NCBI RefSeq assembly: GCF_025399795.1 | Contig: NZ_JAODTZ010000050.1 | Location: 20,076-84,075 of the forward strand | Origin: Streptomyces rhizosphaerihabitans | Lineage (GTDB): Bacteria > Actinomycetota > Actinomycetes > Streptomycetales > Streptomycetaceae | DNA length: 64,000 bases | Direction of reading: 5' to 3' | Part shown: one piece after another, positions 59,796 through 64,000 of the stretch | How positions within the stretch are numbered: position 1 is the stretch's first letter | How the letters are laid out: each line of letters starts with the position of its first letter | Program-made: the position numbers and the translations under genes | Notes under the pieces: generated by a model | What the model saw: only the letters and a program-made list of their open reading frames with translations | Database searches by the model: none | What the model was told of the DNA's origin: nothing

Positions 59796-61079
59796 ATGAC
59801 CAAGGGCGACCCCGAACGCCCCACCGCCACCGCCGCGGGCCACCGCCCCGCGGTGCGGTGGGGGTCCCCCCTGCCCGAGCGGGACCGGGAACCCGGGACG
59901 GTGGGCCCCCAACGCCCTGCACCGGACGCCGCCCCGACCGGCCGACCGCCGAAGTCCCGCGCCCTCCCCCTCTCCCGCACACCAGGGGCGACCCGTGCGA
60001 ATGCCCTTCATCCGGGCGCCTGGTGGATCTGGGCCCTGGGGCTCGGCACGGCGGCCTCCCGCACCACGAACCCCCTCCTGCTCGCGCTCCTCATCGCAGT
60101 GGCGGGCTTCGTGGTGGCCACCCACCGCAGCGAGGCCCCCTGGGCCCGCTCCTACACCGCGTTCGTGAAACTGGCCGCGGCCGTCCTCGCCATCCGGCTG
60201 GCCTTCGCCGTCTTCCTCGGCTCCCCCATCCCCGGCACCCATGTGATCGTCACGCTGCCCGAAATCCCCCTCCCGCACTGGGCGCAGGGGGTCCGCATCG
60301 GCGGCCGGGTCACCGCCGAGGGCCTGCTCTTCGCGCTGTACGACGGCCTGAAGCTGGCCGCGCTCCTCGTCTGCGTCGGCGCGGCGAACGCCCTCGCGAA
60401 CCCGGCACGCCTGCTCAAGTCACTGCCGGGAGCGCTGTACGAGGCGGGCGTCGCCGTGGTCGTCGCGCTCACGTTCGCCCCGCATCTGATCGCCGACGTC
60501 CAGCGGCTGCGCGCCGCGCGCCGGCTCCGCGGCCGCCCCGACAGGGGGCTGCGCGGCCTGCTGCACGTCGGACTCCCGGTCCTGGAGGGCGCGTTGGAGC
60601 GTTCGGTCGCGCTGGCGGCGGCGATGGACGCACGAGGATACGGGCGCACGGCACAGGTCCCGCCCGCCGTCCGCCGGACCACCGGAGCTCTCACCCTGGG
60701 CGGTCTGCTCGGCGTCTGCGCGGGCACGTACGGACTGCTGACCGCCGCCGGCGACACCTACGGGCTGCCGGTCCTGCTGGCCGGCCTCGGCGCGGCGCTC
60801 GGCGGCCTGTGGCTGGGCGGCCGCCGCTCGCCGCGGACCCGGTACCGGCCGGACACCTGGGGCGTCCGTGCCTGGCTGGTCGCCGGGTCGGGCGTGGCGG
60901 TCGCGGCCCTGATGACCGTCGCCGCGTCCTACGACCCCGCCGCACTGCGCCCCGGCGTCGTCCCCCTGGTCGCCCCCGCCCTCCCGCTCTGGCCGGCGGC
61001 GGCGGTCCTGCTGGGCCTGCTCCCCGCCTTCGTGGCCCCCGCCTCCCAACGAACCCCGGCCCCCGAGGAGTCGTCGTGA
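59796..61079 (+). CDS. ECF transporter T component (CbiQ/EcfT family)
   Basis: The 427-residue membrane protein has six or more helices in the EcfT core from ~70 and the ATPase-coupling motif ALAAAMDARGYGRTAQ near residue 270, plus extra C-terminal helices. It links the ATPase to the S component. The first ~65 residues are polar and partly encoded by an embedded Streptomyces palindrome, so a later start is possible, though ATG 59796 is the obvious choice. Its stop overlaps the ATPase start as GTGA. Confidence 0.92.
   Translation: MTKGDPERPTATAAGHRPAVRWGSPLPERDREPGTVGPQRPAPDAAPTGRPPKSRALPLSRTPGATRANALHPGAWWIWALGLGTAASRTTNPLLLALLIAVAGFVVATHRSEAPWARSYTAFVKLAAAVLAIRLAFAVFLGSPIPGTHVIVTLPEIPLPHWAQGVRIGGRVTAEGLLFALYDGLKLAALLVCVGAANALANPARLLKSLPGALYEAGVAVVVALTFAPHLIADVQRLRAARRLRGRPDRGLRGLLHVGLPVLEGALERSVALAAAMDARGYGRTAQVPPAVRRTTGALTLGGLLGVCAGTYGLLTAAGDTYGLPVLLAGLGAALGGLWLGGRRSPRTRYRPDTWGVRAWLVAGSGVAVAALMTVAASYDPAALRPGVVPLVAPALPLWPAAAVLLGLLPAFVAPASQRTPAPEESS
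59858..59911. repeat. dispersed palindromic repeat inside the EcfT 5' coding region
   Basis: GTGGGGGTCCCCCCTGCCCG followed by a GGGACCGGGAACCCGGGACG core and GGGCCCCC resembles the palindrome seen inside the MITE at 29016-29052 (on the other strand). It is translated here as RWGSPLPERDREPGTVGPQR. Confidence 0.6.
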
Positions 61080-62923
61080 TCCGCTTCGAGGATGTCTCCG
61101 TGACGTACGCCGGGGCGGCCGAACCCACCGTCCGGGGCGTTGACTTCGAGGTCCCGGAAGGCGAACTGGTGCTGCTGGTCGGCCCGTCCGGGGTCGGCAA
61201 GTCGACGGTGCTGGGTGCCGTGAGCGGACTGGTCCCGCACTTCACGGGCGGAACGCTGCGCGGCCGGGTCACCGTCGCGGGGCGGGACACCCGGACGCAC
61301 AAGCCGCGCGAACTCGCGGACGTGGTCGGCACGGTCGGCCAGGACCCGCTGTCCCACTTCGTGACGGACACGGTGGAGGACGAACTCGCCTACGGCATGG
61401 AGTCGTTGGGTCTGGCGCCGGCCGTGATGCGGCGCCGCGTCGAGGAGACCCTGGACCTCCTCTCCCTGGCCGACCTGCGCGACCGTCCGATCGCCACGCT
61501 GTCCGGCGGCCAGCAGCAGCGGGTCGCGATCGGCTCGGTGCTCACCCCGCACCCCCGGGTCCTGGTCCTCGACGAACCCACCTCGGCCCTGGACCCCGCC
61601 GCCGCCGAGGAGGTCCTCGCCGTCCTGCAGCGCCTGGTCCACGACCTCGGCACCACGGTCCTGATGGCCGAGCACCGCCTGGAACGCGTCGTCCAGTACG
61701 CCGACCGGCTCGCCCTTCTCCCCGCTCCGGGAGCGCCGCTGACGCTCGGCACCCCGTCCGAGATCATGGCCGTCTCCCCGGTCTGCCCACCGGTGGTGGA
61801 ACTGGGCCGCCTGGCCGGCTGGTCCCCGCTCCCCCTGACCGTGCGCGACGCGCGACGCCGGGCGGGAACACTGCGCGAGCGGCTCTCCGCGACGCCATCG
61901 AAATCCGCCGCGGTCACCAAAGACCCCGGTCCCATGGCACCCACCGAAGGCCCCGGGCCGACCGGACTCGGCGACGGCCCCGCGGCGACCGAACTCGGTG
62001 CAGGCACCGGACGGGCCGGAGACATCGAGAGCACCGGAGGCACACAGCCCGCCGCTGCCCTCCCCCGCCCTTCCGCACCGCCGCACCCCGCCTCCCCCCT
62101 GGCCTCCCCCTTCTCTTCCCGCTTCTTCCGCCTCCCCGGCAGGCGCACCCCCGGCACCGCCCCTTCGCCGGCCGAAGTGGCCGTCGTCGAGGCGCTGGCC
62201 GTCCGGCGCGGGCGGGTCGAGGCGCTCCGCCGGGTCGACCTCACCGCGGGGCCCGGCGAGACCATCGCGCTGATGGGCCGCAACGGCGCCGGGAAGTCGA
62301 CGCTGCTCGGGGCGCTCGTCGGGCTGGTCGAGCCGGCCGCCGGTTCCGTGCGGGTCGGCGGGGCGGTACCGCACCGCATGGCGCCGCGCGACCTCGTACG
62401 CCGTGTGGGACTCGTACCGCAGGAGCCCCGGGATCTGCTGTACGCCGACACGGTGGCCGCCGAGTGCGCGGCGGCCGACGAGGACGCCGGGGCCGGGGCC
62501 GGGACCTGCCGGGCGCTGGTGTCCGAGCTGCTGCCGGACATCGCGGACGACACACACCCCCGTGACCTCTCGGAGGGGCAGCGGCTGGCGCTGGCGCTGG
62601 CCGTCGTCCTTACGGCCCGCCCCCCGCTGCTGCTCCTCGACGAGCCGACCCGCGGCCTCGACTACGCGGCCAAGGCCCGGCTGGTCACCGTGTTGCGCGG
62701 GCTGGCGGCCGAGGGACACGCCATCGTGCTGGCCACCCACGACGTCGAACTCGCCGCCGAGCTCGCCCACCGTGTGGTGATCCTCGCGGACGGTGAGGTC
62801 GTCGCCGACGGCCCCACCGCCGAGGTGGTCGTGGCGTCCCCGTCCTTCGCCCCGCAGGTCGCCAAGATCCTGGCCCCCGAGCCGTGGCTCACCGTCGCCC
62901 AGGTCAGGAAGGCCCTCGCATGA
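61076..62923 (+). CDS. ECF transporter ATP-binding protein, two fused ATPase domains (EcfA-EcfA')
   Basis: The 615-residue protein holds two ABC ATPase domains. The first has GPSGVGKST, LSGGQQQRVA and RVLVLDEPTSALDP. The second (from ~360) has GRNGAGKST, DLSEGQRLALA and LLLLDEPTRGLDY. A ~90-residue Pro/Ala-rich linker lies between. It powers the ECF transporter as a single polypeptide equivalent of EcfA1 and EcfA2. GTG 61076 overlaps the T component stop, and its own stop overlaps the S component ATG. The second signature (LSEGQ) is slightly divergent but intact. Confidence 0.93.
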   Translation: MIRFEDVSVTYAGAAEPTVRGVDFEVPEGELVLLVGPSGVGKSTVLGAVSGLVPHFTGGTLRGRVTVAGRDTRTHKPRELADVVGTVGQDPLSHFVTDTVEDELAYGMESLGLAPAVMRRRVEETLDLLSLADLRDRPIATLSGGQQQRVAIGSVLTPHPRVLVLDEPTSALDPAAAEEVLAVLQRLVHDLGTTVLMAEHRLERVVQYADRLALLPAPGAPLTLGTPSEIMAVSPVCPPVVELGRLAGWSPLPLTVRDARRRAGTLRERLSATPSKSAAVTKDPGPMAPTEGPGPTGLGDGPAATELGAGTGRAGDIESTGGTQPAAALPRPSAPPHPASPLASPFSSRFFRLPGRRTPGTAPSPAEVAVVEALAVRRGRVEALRRVDLTAGPGETIALMGRNGAGKSTLLGALVGLVEPAAGSVRVGGAVPHRMAPRDLVRRVGLVPQEPRDLLYADTVAAECAAADEDAGAGAGTCRALVSELLPDIADDTHPRDLSEGQRLALALAVVLTARPPLLLLDEPTRGLDYAAKARLVTVLRGLAAEGHAIVLATHDVELAAELAHRVVILADGEVVADGPTAEVVVASPSFAPQVAKILAPEPWLTVAQVRKALA

Positions 62924-63795
62924 GCGCCGCCGACGCCTCCGTCCGCCGTCCCCCGTCCCGACCGCAGCCGCAGCCGCAGCCGCCGCAGCGCCAGGCCAGG
63001 GCCGTCCGCCTCGGCCCGCGTTCCGTCGCCGCCCTGGCCCTGGTCAGTGCCACCGGGGCCGCCGGATTCGCCTGGCCGCTCTTCGCGGGGACCGGCTCGC
63101 AGGTCAGCGCACACGCCCAGGACGCTCCGTGGCTGTTCGCGGGGCTTCTCGTCCTGCTGGTCGCGGTGGTCGCGGCGACGATCTCCGAGTCGGGGCTCGG
63201 CCCGAAAGCGGTCGCCATGCTCGGCGTACTGGCCGCGACCGGTGCCGCGCTGCGCCCGATCGGGGCCGGGACCGCGGGCATCGAGCCGATGTTCTTCCTG
63301 ATGGTGCTGAGCGGGCGGGTGCTCGGGCCGGGCTTCGGATACGTGCTCGGGTCCGTGACCATGTTCGCGTCGGCGCTGCTGACCGGCGGGGTGGGGCCCT
63401 GGATGCCCTTCCAGATGCTGGCCATGGGCTGGTTCACGATGGGCGCCGGACTGCTGCCGGGCCCGGACCGGCTGCGCGGCCGCGGGGAACTGCTGATGCT
63501 CGCCGGATACGGCTTCCTCGCCGCCTTCGCGTACGGCACCGTCATGAATCTGGCCGGCTGGCCCTTCATGGACGCGCTCGCCTCGAACATCGCGTTCGAC
63601 CCGCACGCCGCCGTCCCCGCCAACCTCGCCCGGTTCGTCGCGTACTGCCTGGCCACCTCCCTCGGCTGGGACCTGGGCCGGGCGGTCGTCACCGTCGTGC
63701 TGACCCTGACGATCGGCACGACCCTCCTCAAGGCACTGCGCCGGGCCACGCGCCGGGCCGCTTTCGAGAGCCCGGTCACCTTCGACCCCAGCTGA
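62920..63795 (+). CDS. ECF transporter S component, candidate cobalamin-specific
   Basis: The 291-residue membrane protein has a ~35-residue Gln/Pro-rich head and six predicted helices (e.g. LFAGLLVLLVAVVAATISES, MFFLMVLSGRVLGPGFGYVL, MPFQMLAMGWFTMGAGLLPG). It has the short S-component size and no recognised vitamin motif that I can assign. ATG 62920 is in an ATGA overlap. The riboswitch makes cobalamin, or a precursor, the most likely substrate. It completes a T-AA'-S set, so the transporter is self-sufficient. Confidence 0.9.
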   Translation: MSAADASVRRPPSRPQPQPQPPQRQARAVRLGPRSVAALALVSATGAAGFAWPLFAGTGSQVSAHAQDAPWLFAGLLVLLVAVVAATISESGLGPKAVAMLGVLAATGAALRPIGAGTAGIEPMFFLMVLSGRVLGPGFGYVLGSVTMFASALLTGGVGPWMPFQMLAMGWFTMGAGLLPGPDRLRGRGELLMLAGYGFLAAFAYGTVMNLAGWPFMDALASNIAFDPHAAVPANLARFVAYCLATSLGWDLGRAVVTVVLTLTIGTTLLKALRRATRRAAFESPVTFDPS

Positions 63796-63835
63796 GCTGC
63801 GGCCCGCGTCACACCGCCCGGCCGCACTGGGTGGG

Positions 63836-63866
63836 CACCCCCGCACCGTCCGTCAGGTGCGGGGTG
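63836..63866 (+). terminator. terminator hairpin after ECF operon
   Basis: CACCCCCGCACC (63836-63847) pairs with GGTGCGGGGTG (63856-63866), 40 bases after the last stop, with one bulge. Confidence 0.7.
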
Positions 63867-64000
63867 AACCGGCCCACAGGACCCAGGTCACATACGAAGC
63901 GGCTTCGTAGACCGAATCCCATGGCATGAACGCGTCGTTATGCCCTCTGACCTGGGGTTTGAGAGCCACGTCACATGAGGGACTTTCACCTCGGATGCGA
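63867..64000. other. right-edge sequence with no recognised gene
   Basis: Lower-GC stretch containing TACGAAGCGGCTTCGTA (an AAGC/GCTT-centred palindrome) near 63893-63909 and a segment CTGACCTGGGGTTTGAGAGC. It could be the promoter of a gene beyond the window. No tRNA or attachment site could be supported. Confidence 0.4.

Noticed and set aside
45802..63795. A secondary-metabolite cluster including terpene cyclases
   Set aside because: The two prenyltransferase-like proteins lack terpene catalytic motifs, one is secreted, and no scaffold synthase is near.
63867..64000. Possible attachment site or tRNA at the right edge
   Set aside because: No cloverleaf could be drawn and no integrase is visible; the segment is too short to judge.

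Overview
The window is high-GC actinobacterial DNA, almost certainly a Streptomyces chromosome. Evidence includes GTG starts, GTGA/ATGA gene overlaps, rare TTA codons, an XRE(DUF5753)/DUF397/RsbW-like ATPase cassette, SigE-family sigma factor, F420-type oxidoreductase, and dispersed Streptomyces palindromic repeats. About 50 genes are supported. No tRNA, rRNA or CRISPR array was seen.

Region 1 (1-8.4 kb) is accessory. It holds a signalling cassette (ATPase, XRE, DUF397), a TTA-containing Ser/Thr kinase with TPR-like C-terminus, a two-gene operon of an unrecognised 447-aa protein and an AIPR-type abortive-infection protein, and a Fic toxin whose antitoxin fuses a Phd-like head to a VbhA-like Fic-inhibitory tail. 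TTA codons occur in three of these genes. Region 2 (8.4-22.3 kb) is core-like: RNase P RNA (overlapped by the 3' end of an EamA transporter gene), AraC regulator, RNB ribonuclease, YaaA, KDPG aldolase, an oxidoreductase with divergent XRE regulator, then an RNase H/phosphatase - zinc ribbon - Nif3 operon.

Region 3 (22.3-53.1 kb) interleaves acyl-CoA/steroid-like catabolic genes with unrelated genes. An SDR/alcohol dehydrogenase/MaoC hydratase operon, a double-domain acyl-CoA dehydrogenase/SCP-x thiolase operon, an aldehyde dehydrogenase/ferredoxin pair, a metallo-beta-lactamase-fold hydrolase and a KstR-like TetR regulator are linked by two palindromes: TNNAACNNGTTNNA (four sites) and CTGAC-N5-GTCAG (four sites, one imperfect). 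Between them are an ABC exporter with two-component system (kinase and regulator separated by a MITE and a GH54 arabinofuranosidase), a SigE-family sigma factor with its membrane partner, two MFS transporters, an amidase, and a glycosyltransferase/methyltransferase/prenyltransferase-like operon.

Region 4 (53.4-64 kb) has an NB-ARC/TPR ATPase, a SpoIIE-type phosphatase and an aminoglycoside-phosphotransferase-like protein. It then has a cobalamin riboswitch leading a tightly coupled five-gene operon: a secreted alpha-barrel (prenyltransferase-like) protein, an SCO2322-family surface protein, and an ECF transporter (T, fused AA', S). I infer that this operon captures and imports cobalamin or a related compound, with a split surface receptor that may resemble intrinsic factor/transcobalamin.
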